From: Lactobacillaceae bacterium
Lineage (GTDB): Bacteria; Bacillota; Bacilli; Lactobacillales; Lactobacillaceae
DNA length: 35,761 nt
Assembly: GCA_031289615.1 (NCBI GenBank)
Contig: JAITPD010000044.1
Coordinates: 1-35,761, forward strand
Direction of reading: 5' to 3'
Each line of letters begins with the position of its first letter. Positions within the stretch are counted from its first letter, which is position 1. The translations under genes and the position numbers were made by a program. The notes beneath the pieces are model-generated. The model ran no database searches. It saw nothing but the letters and a program-made list of their open reading frames with translations, and was not told the origin of the DNA. Positions 26,195-32,868 of this stretch are shown one piece after another.

Positions 26195-27175
26195 TTAATC
26201 TGTAATTGCTTGTGCTGCCGTGATAATAGCAGTCTTATAAACGTCTTCTTCGTTTGCTCCACGTGACAAATCTGAAACTGGTGCTGCCAACCCTTGCAAA
26301 ATTGGTCCAACCGCTTCAAATCCACCCAAACGTTGTGCAATCTTGTAGCCGATGTTTCCTGATTGTAAATCTGGGAAGACAAAGACATTTGCGTGACCAG
26401 CGACCGTTGATCCAGGGGCCTTAGAAGCTCCAACTGAATCAACGAATGCTGTGTCAAATTGCAATTCTCCGTCAAGTTCGATTTCAGGTGCCATTTCATG
26501 TGCGATCTTAGTTGCTTCAACGACTTTGTCAACTTGCGGCGCAGATGCTGAACCCTTTGTTGAGAATGACAGCATTGCCACCTTAGGATCAATTCCAAAG
26601 ACTTTAGCTGTCTTGGCAGATTGAATAGCAATTTCAGCCATCGTTTGTGCATCTAAATCAATATTGATTGCAGCATCGGCAAAGATATAACGTTCATCCC
26701 CACGTTGCATCACGAATGAACCAGAAATCCGCTTTGACCCAGGAACCGTCTTGATGATTTGCAAAGCAGGACGAACCGTATCACCAGTTGGATGAGTGGC
26801 TCCAGAAACCATTCCATCAGCCTTCTTCATGTAAACCAACATCGTTCCAAAGTAGTTCACATCTTCAACTAACTTGGCTGCAGTGGCTGCGTCTGTCTTT
26901 CCATTACGTCGGTCAACCAAAGCATTGATCATCTCTTCCTTTTGTTCAGAAGCATACTTCGCTGGCTCAATAATTTCAATTCCGGTTAAATCAAAACCAT
27001 TATCCTTGGCAACAGCGTCGATCTCAGCTTGCTTTCCTAGTAAGATTGGCTTTGCTAAACCATCCGCCAACAAACGCACTACTGCACCTTGAATTCGGGC
27101 ATCTTCACCTTCAGGAAAAACCAGTATCTTACCTTGATTCTTAACTTTTGCTGACAATTGCTCAAAAAGTTCCAT
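26195..27175 (-). CDS. pta: Phosphate acetyltransferase
   Basis: About 326 residues; interconverts acetyl-CoA and acetyl phosphate in overflow and mixed-acid metabolism. Landmarks are ILVFPEGEDARI at the N-terminus, VYMKKADGMVSGATHPTGDTVRPALQ (about 116-141) and FVFPDLQSGNIGYKIAQRLGG (about 268-288), typical of the short PTA type without a CobB-like domain. The ATG at 27175 has GAGG nine bases upstream; the ATG three codons earlier (27184) directly abuts GAGG and is less likely. A consensus cre site lies 72 bases upstream, suggesting CcpA control. Monocistronic. Confidence 0.95.
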   Translation of the reverse strand: MELFEQLSAKVKNQGKILVFPEGEDARIQGAVVRLLADGLAKPILLGKQAEIDAVAKDNGFDLTGIEIIEPAKYASEQKEEMINALVDRRNGKTDAATAAKLVEDVNYFGTMLVYMKKADGMVSGATHPTGDTVRPALQIIKTVPGSKRISGSFVMQRGDERYIFADAAINIDLDAQTMAEIAIQSAKTAKVFGIDPKVAMLSFSTKGSASAPQVDKVVEATKIAHEMAPEIELDGELQFDTAFVDSVGASKAPGSTVAGHANVFVFPDLQSGNIGYKIAQRLGGFEAVGPILQGLAAPVSDLSRGANEEDVYKTAIITAAQAITD

Positions 27176-27195
27176 TTTATTCATCCTCGATTTAA

Positions 27196-27224
27196 TTTAT
27201 AATAGAATTAACACATACTCCAAA
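27196..27224 (-). promoter_or_regulatory. Possible promoter of pta
   Basis: TATAAA (27196-27201) with TTTGGA (27219-27224) at 17 bases on the minus strand. The weak -35 would fit a promoter needing an activator. Confidence 0.4.
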
Positions 27225-27246
27225 AGATTATGGGTTAAACTATTAA

Positions 27247-27260
27247 TGATAGCGATTACA
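27247..27260 (-). promoter_or_regulatory. cre site (CcpA operator) upstream of pta
   Basis: Minus-strand TGTAATCGCTATCA fits the cre consensus TGWAANCGNTNWCA at every position. It lies upstream of the -35 box, roughly 60-65 bases before the likely transcription start, the kind of position from which CcpA activates pta and ackA in Bacillus subtilis. Confidence 0.65.
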
Positions 27261-27340
27261 ATTATAATTATCTCAAACTTTTGAACATTTGAACACAACT
27301 ATATTCACAAGTTCAAAAACAATTTTACACGTTTTTAATT

Positions 27341-28012
27341 TTAACTCCACGAAATAGGAGTGATGCCCTGCTGTACTAGGAAATCATTGACGCGCGTAAA
27401 CGGTTTTGAGCCGAAAAATCCGCGATATGACGACAGTGGACTGGGATGCGGAGAAGCAATAATTAAATGTTGCTGACTTTGTTCAATCAACACTTCCTTG
27501 GCCTGTGCTGGCTTGCCCCATAAGACAAATGCGACTGGCTGATTTTGTTTTGCGACTATTTTAATAATCGCGTCCGTCAGCTGTTCCCATAAAATATGTG
27601 CGTGCCCATTACGTTCGCCTGCCGGAACCGTCAGAACAGTATTTAGCAACAATACACCTTGTTCGGCCCAACTCGTCAGATCCCCGTTACTTGGTGCAAG
27701 TACACCGGTATCATCTTCTAATTCTTTATAAATATTGACCAGCGACTTAGGCAAAGGTTGATTGGCCGGCACCGAGAAGCTCAGCCCCATCGCTTGATTT
27801 GCATTTGGATAAGGATCTTGCCCCAAGATAACCACTTTGGTTTGGGCGAGTGAGGTCGTCAGTAATGCGTTAAAAACTAATTCTCTGGGCGGATAAACAG
27901 TTCCCTGCGCATAAACTCGTTCCAAAAACGTTTCGACTTCTTGCCAATATTGTTCACCCATGGCTTGCAAAAGCAATGGCCACCAGTCAGTTTGCTTTAA
28001 TTCTTCTAACAT
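27341..28012 (-). CDS. ung: Uracil-DNA glycosylase, family 1
   Basis: The 223-residue repair enzyme removes uracil from DNA. The water-activating loop GQDPYPNANQAMGLSFSV contains D66, and the minor-groove loop HPSPLSSYRGFFGS near residue 189 carries the histidine and intercalating residues (Leu then Ser-Ser). GGAG eight bases before the start supports it. It is transcribed away from the neighbouring plus-strand gene, with only 44 bases between the two starts, so each promoter probably reaches into the other gene. Confidence 0.96.
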   Translation of the reverse strand: MLEELKQTDWWPLLLQAMGEQYWQEVETFLERVYAQGTVYPPRELVFNALLTTSLAQTKVVILGQDPYPNANQAMGLSFSVPANQPLPKSLVNIYKELEDDTGVLAPSNGDLTSWAEQGVLLLNTVLTVPAGERNGHAHILWEQLTDAIIKIVAKQNQPVAFVLWGKPAQAKEVLIEQSQQHLIIASPHPSPLSSYRGFFGSKPFTRVNDFLVQQGITPISWS

Positions 28013-28056
28013 TTTAATTTCTCCTGATTCATCTATTTATAAAGAAAGGGGCTCAA

Positions 28057-28599
28057 ATGCGTCAATTATTTATCCAACAAAATTTGAATAATCCGCATCT
28101 GGGAATTGGCCGAGTTCTCGACGTCAACAATCGTGTGATTTATCACATTAGTGGCGACATGGGCCGAGTGGGCGACGAACTGATTTTGACTGACCTGAAG
28201 CAAACGCCCCTGGCTAAAATTGTTCAGGAAGCTGGCGGTTTGGTCCCCAAGTTTCGTTTGCAAGTCGGCAAGGCCAAGGTTGGTTCGTTTGGTCTCTCAC
28301 TTCAATTCCGTGAGTTGCTGTTTATTAGCCGGCTTAATTGGCTTATCTTTGTGAACACCAATACTCGTTCATACTCAGTTGTTCATGTTAATAAAATTCT
28401 GTTAAAAGCGCAACCGATCGCCAGTGGAATTCTCAAGCTCGACCTGTTTGATGATGAAAATATCGAAGCCCTGACATTAATTATCGCATTTTTGGAACGT
28501 CGACAACAGACCGGTTCTCCTTTAGCCATTCCACGCTTTACATTTCCAAATCGAAGTCCGCAACTGGTCTACGAACATTTTAGCTCACATGAACACTAA
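28057..28599 (+). CDS. LURP-one-related / YxjI-like protein
   Basis: A 180-residue soluble protein with the sequence character of the LURP-one/tubby-like beta-barrel family: an opening MRQLFIQQ strand, a VLDVNNRVIYHISGD hairpin, repeated short beta segments, and a C-terminal helix ALTLIIAFLERRQQ. Members such as B. subtilis YxjI have no firm function; membrane or nucleotide scramblase-type roles have been suggested for the fold. AAAGGGGC precedes the ATG. It is the only plus-strand gene of the central region, monocistronic, and ends at a strong bidirectional terminator. Confidence 0.65.
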   Translation: MRQLFIQQNLNNPHLGIGRVLDVNNRVIYHISGDMGRVGDELILTDLKQTPLAKIVQEAGGLVPKFRLQVGKAKVGSFGLSLQFRELLFISRLNWLIFVNTNTRSYSVVHVNKILLKAQPIASGILKLDLFDDENIEALTLIIAFLERRQQTGSPLAIPRFTFPNRSPQLVYEHFSSHEH

Positions 28600-28644
28600 A
28601 AAATGCGTAACGACGAGAATTAAATCTTGTGGTTACGCATTTTT
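28599..28644. terminator. Bidirectional terminator between the LURP-one-like gene and pspC
   Basis: A perfect 13-bp stem, AAAAATGCGTAAC facing GTTACGCATTTTT, with a partly paired interior. The A and T runs make it work on both strands, ending the plus-strand gene and the padR-pspC operon. Confidence 0.88.
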
Positions 28645-28672
28645 ATTTAGTTAATATTTTGACCTATAAATC

Positions 28673-28876
28673 CTAATTTCTGCGATATGGCGCCTCAGGG
28701 AAGATAAATAACGCAATGATATACACCAAGATTCCTGGGAACCCAACCGAAAGAACACTCAATAGCACATAACCAAGCCGTAACAACTGCGCATTCCAGC
28801 CAAAGTGCTCAGCGATGCCACCCAAAATTCCAAATAGAACCCGATCATCCTTTGAACGATAAATTGTATTATTCAT
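28673..28876 (-). CDS. pspC: PspC-domain membrane protein
   Basis: A 67-residue protein with a complete PspC domain: IYRSKDDRVLFGILGGIAEHFGW then LLRLGYVLLSV and a single long membrane helix (about 31-59) ending in FIFPEAP. PspC-type proteins take part in envelope-stress sensing. It lies 11 bases after the DUF1700/DUF4097 gene, with GGGG six bases before the start, and closes a three-gene operon led by a PadR regulator. Confidence 0.9.
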   Translation of the reverse strand: MNNTIYRSKDDRVLFGILGGIAEHFGWNAQLLRLGYVLLSVLSVGFPGILVYIIALFIFPEAPYRRN

Positions 28877-28887
28877 ATTATTCCCCT

Positions 28888-29961
28888 TTACTTAATGACG
28901 ATTGAGCCCAACGACGTATTAGCATAAACCCTGAACTCAGGATTGCTTCCCACGGTTGCATTTAGTTGTCCGGTGCTTGCCATGACTGTGTGTTCGCGCA
29001 AAATTTTGATTGAACCCATCGTTGAATCACCTTGAATACTGAAATTCATCTGTGGTGCAAACTGCATATTAATATTTCCAACCGCCGTTTCAAGCTCAAT
29101 ATCACCGCGCACATTTTCCCAATCGGCATCAATATTTCCAGCATTGGCCTTGAAACGTCCGCTCCCAGTCACGTGCTTAGCTTTCACGTTTCCGGCCGCA
29201 GCTTCGACATCAAATTTAGCAGTCACGTGCTTTAACGTCAAATCGCCAGCCGAAACTGTGGCTTTAAATTCTGTCGTTGATAACGCGTTCTTAAACTGTG
29301 CTCGCCCCGCTGAAATATCCGTGAAAATCGCTCCCGCTTGCACATTTTCAACATGCAAATCACCTGCAGAAATCGAAGTCATTAAATCATCATCAATCGT
29401 TAAATCAGAGACAAACGCCTCGCCAGCATTCAACTTGATGTCAACCTTGCCAAGATAACTTTCGGGCACTTCGATCTTAATTACGTTTTTAAAATGCGTC
29501 TTGAAGTTAGCCTTAAAGAAATTCAAAATACCGCGTCCAGTTGGCCGAGGCATCGTCACTTCAAATGTCCGATTCTTCTTATTAATCTGAACTTCAAACT
29601 CAGGATCTTGAATGCTCGTAATTTGATTAACCTTGAATTCAGTCCCAGTTCCACGGCTCAGATAAACCTGACCAGCGTAGATGTTAACAGCCAGCAAATC
29701 ATATTCACCCGCTTCGGTACTTGTAACGGTCAGCTCAGTCGAATCACCCGCAATCATCTTCGCAATTTCTGCAATATCACCCATTCCTGCTAAAACTGCA
29801 TCAATCGTCTCTTCATCTGAAACGTTTGCGTGGGAATTTTGATAATCTACGAACGCCTCGTTTGCATCTGCCAACACTTCATCTTTAAATTCCTGAACTG
29901 CCGTCGTTGCGGGAACCTCTGTGAAAAAAGTTTCAATTTTATTTTGTAATTGTTCATTCAT
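28888..29961 (-). CDS. DUF1700/HAAS plus DUF4097 beta-repeat protein of a stress operon
   Basis: A 357-residue protein in two parts. Residues 1-75 form a helical HAAS/DUF1700-like domain (NEQLQNKIETFF, then DEETIDAVLAGMGDIAEIAKMI). From about residue 120 to the end a DUF4097-type beta-helix repeats patterns such as FKATVSAGDLTLKHV, FDVEAAAGNVKAKHV and GDIELETAVGNINM. No membrane segment is seen. Such proteins are common next to PadR and PspC or LiaF-like genes, and probably sense or buffer envelope damage. The ATG at 29961 is chosen because GGGGTGA stands about five bases upstream; an overlapping GTG three codons earlier is the alternative. The padR stop overlaps this region. Confidence 0.8.
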   Translation of the reverse strand: MNEQLQNKIETFFTEVPATTAVQEFKDEVLADANEAFVDYQNSHANVSDEETIDAVLAGMGDIAEIAKMIAGDSTELTVTSTEAGEYDLLAVNIYAGQVYLSRGTGTEFKVNQITSIQDPEFEVQINKKNRTFEVTMPRPTGRGILNFFKANFKTHFKNVIKIEVPESYLGKVDIKLNAGEAFVSDLTIDDDLMTSISAGDLHVENVQAGAIFTDISAGRAQFKNALSTTEFKATVSAGDLTLKHVTAKFDVEAAAGNVKAKHVTGSGRFKANAGNIDADWENVRGDIELETAVGNINMQFAPQMNFSIQGDSTMGSIKILREHTVMASTGQLNATVGSNPEFRVYANTSLGSIVIK

Positions 29962-29966
29962 TTGCT

Positions 29967-30296
29967 TCACCCCATTAATTCATCAATTGTTTTTTTCGCG
30001 AATTGCCAGGCCTTTTTTTCTTCTACCAGGCGTTCACGACCAGCATCCGTCAACGAATAATATTTCCGTCGACCACCCTGAGTCTCGTCTCCATAATAAC
30101 TTTCGACTAACCCAGCCTTGCCGAGCCGCCGAAACACTGTATACAAAGTCGCCTCATTCAACGTGTATTCTTCATTTGTAATTCGAGCAATGTCTTGTAC
30201 AATTCTGTAACCGTACGAATCCTTTTGTTCCAATAGATTCAACACAATTGCGTCAGTGTGACCCCGAATCAAGTCTTTCGATAATTCGTTTGCCAT
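29967..30296 (-). CDS. PadR-family transcriptional regulator
   Basis: A 109-residue winged-helix repressor. The PadR signature is clear: GHTDAIVLNLLEQKDSYGYRI, then LNEATLYTVFRRLGKAGLVESY and RRKYYSLTDAGRERL, with a C-terminal dimerisation helix. GAGG lies nine bases before the start. A near-palindrome overlaps the -10 box of its own promoter, so it is likely autoregulated and controls the two downstream stress genes. Inducer unknown. Confidence 0.92.
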   Translation of the reverse strand: MANELSKDLIRGHTDAIVLNLLEQKDSYGYRIVQDIARITNEEYTLNEATLYTVFRRLGKAGLVESYYGDETQGGRRKYYSLTDAGRERLVEEKKAWQFAKKTIDELMG

Positions 30297-30318
30297 AAAT
30301 AGTACCTCACTATAAAAG

Positions 30319-30337
30319 GTAATATATCATGTATTAC
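30319..30337. promoter_or_regulatory. Probable PadR operator
   Basis: GTAATATATCATGTATTAC is a near-perfect palindrome (three central asymmetries) that covers the -10 box and part of the spacer. Its size and A+T content fit PadR-family operators, and its position predicts repression. Confidence 0.6.
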
Positions 30338-30349
30338 TATGTGTGTCAA
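30321..30349 (-). promoter_or_regulatory. Promoter of the padR - DUF4097 - pspC operon
   Basis: A consensus -35 TTGACA (30344-30349), 17-base spacer and -10 TATATT (30321-30326) on the minus strand, about 25 bases before the padR start. Confidence 0.8.
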
Positions 30350-30397
30350 AGCAATATGCCTGTGTATATCTAGGAAAACCTTACACTAAATAAATGT

Positions 30398-30478
30398 GCT
30401 GGGGCAAAAACCAATGATTCAGCTAAAACGCTATGACACCGAAATTCAGACTGCCGGTACCATAGCGTTTTAATTTTA
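30398..30478. repeat. Dispersed hairpin repeat, copy 2, containing a bidirectional terminator
   Basis: Aligns with 7802-7903. Within it, AAAACGCTATG (30425-30435) pairs perfectly with CATAGCGTTTT (30461-30471), and ACCG pairs with CGGT inside, forming a terminator that works on both strands. It lies between the LacI pseudogene and the padR operon. Confidence 0.65.
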
Positions 30479-30528
30479 TATATTTGTAAATCGGGCCAAA
30501 GTAAGCTAGTTTTTAATTTCAATACTGT

Positions 30529-31475
30529 CTACACAGTGTTTTGTGGTTTTTTAATCTGATCCATTAACAACTTACCAATCATCTGACCAATTTCTTGAAC
30601 CGGTTGTTCTACCACCGTCAACTTTGGTTGCAAAATATCACTTAGCTCAAAATAGTCAAAACCAATCACTGAAATATCATCTGGAATTGTCAATTTTTGC
30701 TCATAGATAGCCTGCATTGCACCTAAAGTCATATAGTAATTAGTACTATAAAGTGCCGTAATTTCTTTGTGCTCCAACAGCTCTTTTGTTTTCAAGTAAC
30801 CTGATTCTTTTTTATAATCTCAAACTTCAACCAGCTCAGGATCATACACTCCCAATTTTCTTGTTGCATCAACATAACCATTTAACCGTTCTCGTCCAAT
30901 AAAACGATCTTGTGTCCCTGCAATAATACCTATTTTTTGATGCCCTAATTCAAATAATTTATTCACTACATCATATGAAGCTTGATAATTATCAACCAAA
31001 ACAGCGTCCGATAGAAAATCTCGAATTGGTGAATCTACTGCAACGATTGGAATTCCTTCTTTTTCTAACTGTTCTAAAATGGGTAACTTTTGTCCCAAAT
31101 GAAAAATAACGATTCCATCAACAAATCGAGAACGCAAGAATTCTAATTTTTGTTCTAATTTTTGTTCTAATTTTACGAAGTCATTTTGATAGTCGCATAA
31201 GATCAAACTATAGTTATTAGCTTCTAAATGGGTCTCCAATTCCGTAACAATTGAAGTTGCAAATACATCCGTCAACACATTAATTACTACGCCAATCGAA
31301 AGGGTTTTATTATTCTTCAAACCCTTGGCAATTATATTTTCCTCATACCCCAATGATCAATTGCAGCTTTTATCTTCTGCATATTCACGGCTTTTAATTG
31401 ATTGCCATTTAAATATCTTGAAACTGTCCCTAACGAAACACCTGCTTCTCTTGCCACTTCTCTAATTGTGATCAT
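30529..31475 (-). pseudogene. Broken LacI-family transcriptional regulator
   Basis: A LacI/GalR repressor with an intact N-terminal helix-turn-helix (ITIREVAREAGVSLGTVSRY) and sugar-binding-type core (SIGVVINVLTDVF, VDGIVIFH, GIPIVAVDSP, GHQKIGIIAGTQDRFIGRERLNGY) but at least three lesions. A one-base deletion near 31347-31353 shifts the frame right after the DNA-binding domain. An in-frame TGA at 30820-30822 interrupts the core. A TAG at 30529-30531 ends the protein before the usual C-terminal RxS-type strand, which can still be traced weakly beyond it. A 12-base tandem repeat (31141-31175) adds KLEQ units. AAAGGAG precedes the original ATG. It lies 41 bases downstream of the YheO-like gene. 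The former effector and targets are unknown. Confidence 0.85.
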
Positions 31476-31516
31476 GTTTAAAAGCTCCTTTCTGTATAAT
31501 TTTCAATTAACCTAAC

Positions 31517-32212
31517 TTAAACCTTTTCGTTGAGCTTCACTTTTTGAAGATAGCGATAAACACTCGATTCTGAAATTCCCATTATTTCAGCAACATATGG
31601 TAAGACGCCTTTAATTTGAAAAATACCTTTATTGCTTAAACCTTGAATAATTTTTATTTTCGTCTCAGGACTCATGATTACCCCCGGTTGTAAAAGATGC
31701 TCATCAATGCTTGATCGAATGATCTCTGTTACATCTGAGTGCAAAATTTCTTCTGCTTGATTCTTTTCCTTTTCAAAGACGACCGGCATGTTTGTGTTTT
31801 GTTGACTCTTTAATTGTAGAGCTGTATCTTTGCTAATTCCAACCATTTGTAAAATATCTTCTGATAAATTCACATATTTACTAACATCAAAATTAATACA
31901 TAATAATCCTAAGAGTTTTCCATTTGCACCTTTAATAAAATACGTTGACCCTTTAATCTCACGACCATTTTGTGTCTGCGCGAAATAATGACTTACAAAA
32001 TTCTGTTCTTCATACACCTTATTTTGCACCAATTCTAAAGCAAAACCAGTTATTGGTGAATTAGCATCACGACCACTAATATCTGAGTTTTCAATTTCTG
32101 CAATATAAAACGAACCATTTTTATCACGCCAATGTAGTACAATCTCATGGTCTGCACCCAAAGTATATGCTAGAAATTGCGTAATTGCTTTATATTTATC
32201 TAATTCATTCAT
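31517..32212 (-). CDS. YheO/DauR-type transcriptional regulator (PAS-like plus HTH)
   Basis: A 231-residue regulator. The N-terminal YheO-PAS domain (about 8-115) shows HEIVLHWRD, GFALELV and STYFIKGANGKLLGLLCINFD; the C-terminal helix-turn-helix (about 170-228) shows KGVLPYVAEIMGISESSVYRYL. Members include DauR, which controls D-arginine catabolism, and many sit beside ridA and amino-acid genes. It is divergent from ridA with about 160 bases between the starts, the classic arrangement for controlling that operon. The start at 32212 is chosen for AGGTGG eight bases upstream; in-frame GTG codons precede it. Ligand unknown, presumably an amino acid or derived keto acid. Confidence 0.85.
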   Translation of the reverse strand: MNELDKYKAITQFLAYTLGADHEIVLHWRDKNGSFYIAEIENSDISGRDANSPITGFALELVQNKVYEEQNFVSHYFAQTQNGREIKGSTYFIKGANGKLLGLLCINFDVSKYVNLSEDILQMVGISKDTALQLKSQQNTNMPVVFEKEKNQAEEILHSDVTEIIRSSIDEHLLQPGVIMSPETKIKIIQGLSNKGIFQIKGVLPYVAEIMGISESSVYRYLQKVKLNEKV

Positions 32213-32259
32213 ACTCAGCACCACCTCAATAATTCAATAGCTCTTTAATATCTACCTCA

Positions 32260-32265
32260 AGTATA
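32260..32265 (-). promoter_or_regulatory. Possible -10 box of the YheO-like regulator gene
   Basis: Minus-strand TATACT, overlapping the -35 box of the divergent ridA promoter. The matching -35 (TATAAA at 32283-32288) is weak. If used, the two divergent promoters exclude each other. Confidence 0.35.
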
Positions 32266-32290
32266 CAACTTTTACTTGAAATTTTATAAT
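32262..32290 (+). promoter_or_regulatory. Probable promoter of the ridA - nhaC-like - patB-like operon
   Basis: TATACA (32262-32267) and a perfect TATAAT (32285-32290) with 17 bases between them. Transcription would start near 32297, leaving a leader of about 75 bases that contains a perfect LacI/CcpA-type operator. Confidence 0.55.
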
Positions 32291-32322
32291 AAAAAATTAT
32301 CACAATAATAATTATTCATTGC

Positions 32323-32336
32323 TGAAAACGTTTACA
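32323..32336 (+). promoter_or_regulatory. cre / LacI-family operator in the ridA leader
   Basis: TGAAAACGTTTACA matches the classic near-palindromic cre core. It lies downstream of the likely promoter, a roadblock position, and 37 bases before ridA. It could bind CcpA or have been the operator of the now broken LacI-family gene nearby. Confidence 0.6.
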
Positions 32337-32372
32337 CATGTTAAACTTTAGACATAGAAAAGGAGAGTATCA

Positions 32373-32750
32373 ATGAATAATATACCCACAGCAATTGGCC
32401 CTTATTCAACCTATCGTAAGACAAACGATTTATTATTTACATCAGGTCAAATACCTCTTGATCCACTTACTAATGAACTCACCGGCGAAAACGTCGCTGA
32501 TCAAGCTCGACAATGCCTTAAAAATATTGCTTCTATTCTTGTCACAGAAAATTTATCACTCAATGATGTCATAAAATTCACGGTTTTTTTAACAGACTTA
32601 CAACAATTTGACAGCCTTAATCAAGTCTTCAATGAATACTTGCAACAACCTTATCCTGCGCGCAGTGCCATTGAAATTTCAGCGCTGCCCAAACAAGCAT
32701 TAATAGAAATAGAAGCCATCGCAACTTTTAGTAGCAAACAATTCATATAA
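32373..32750 (+). CDS. ridA: RidA-family enamine/imine deaminase
   Basis: A 125-residue member of the Rid family, which hydrolyses reactive enamines such as 2-aminoacrylate released by PLP enzymes. The key residues are present: R97 in YPARSAIEIS, which binds the substrate carboxylate, and the glutamate in IEIEAIA near 112-114; IGPYSTYRK and LLFTSGQIP are the family N-terminus. Trimeric cytosolic enzyme by family. AAGGAGAG stands seven bases before the start. It is first in an operon with a transporter and a C-S lyase-like enzyme whose reaction would generate just such an enamine. Confidence 0.9.
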   Translation: MNNIPTAIGPYSTYRKTNDLLFTSGQIPLDPLTNELTGENVADQARQCLKNIASILVTENLSLNDVIKFTVFLTDLQQFDSLNQVFNEYLQQPYPARSAIEISALPKQALIEIEAIATFSSKQFI

Positions 32751-32868
32751 GGTAAAAAAACTTAAGCTTAACCAAAAAAAATAATCTCGTAATAATTTTA
32801 TAATCCACTCTAAAATATAATTCATCACACCTTTTAATTGTGAACCATCCCAATAAGGAGACAAACTC

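Noticed and set aside
26191-26652. A 153-codon frame overlapping pta on the same strand
   Set aside because: Lies wholly within the conserved pta coding sequence in another frame, Gln/Leu-rich, no family resemblance.
31340-31360. Programmed frameshift in the LacI-family gene
   Set aside because: No slippery heptamer or downstream structure is evident, the family is not known for frameshifting, and two further in-frame stops show plain decay.
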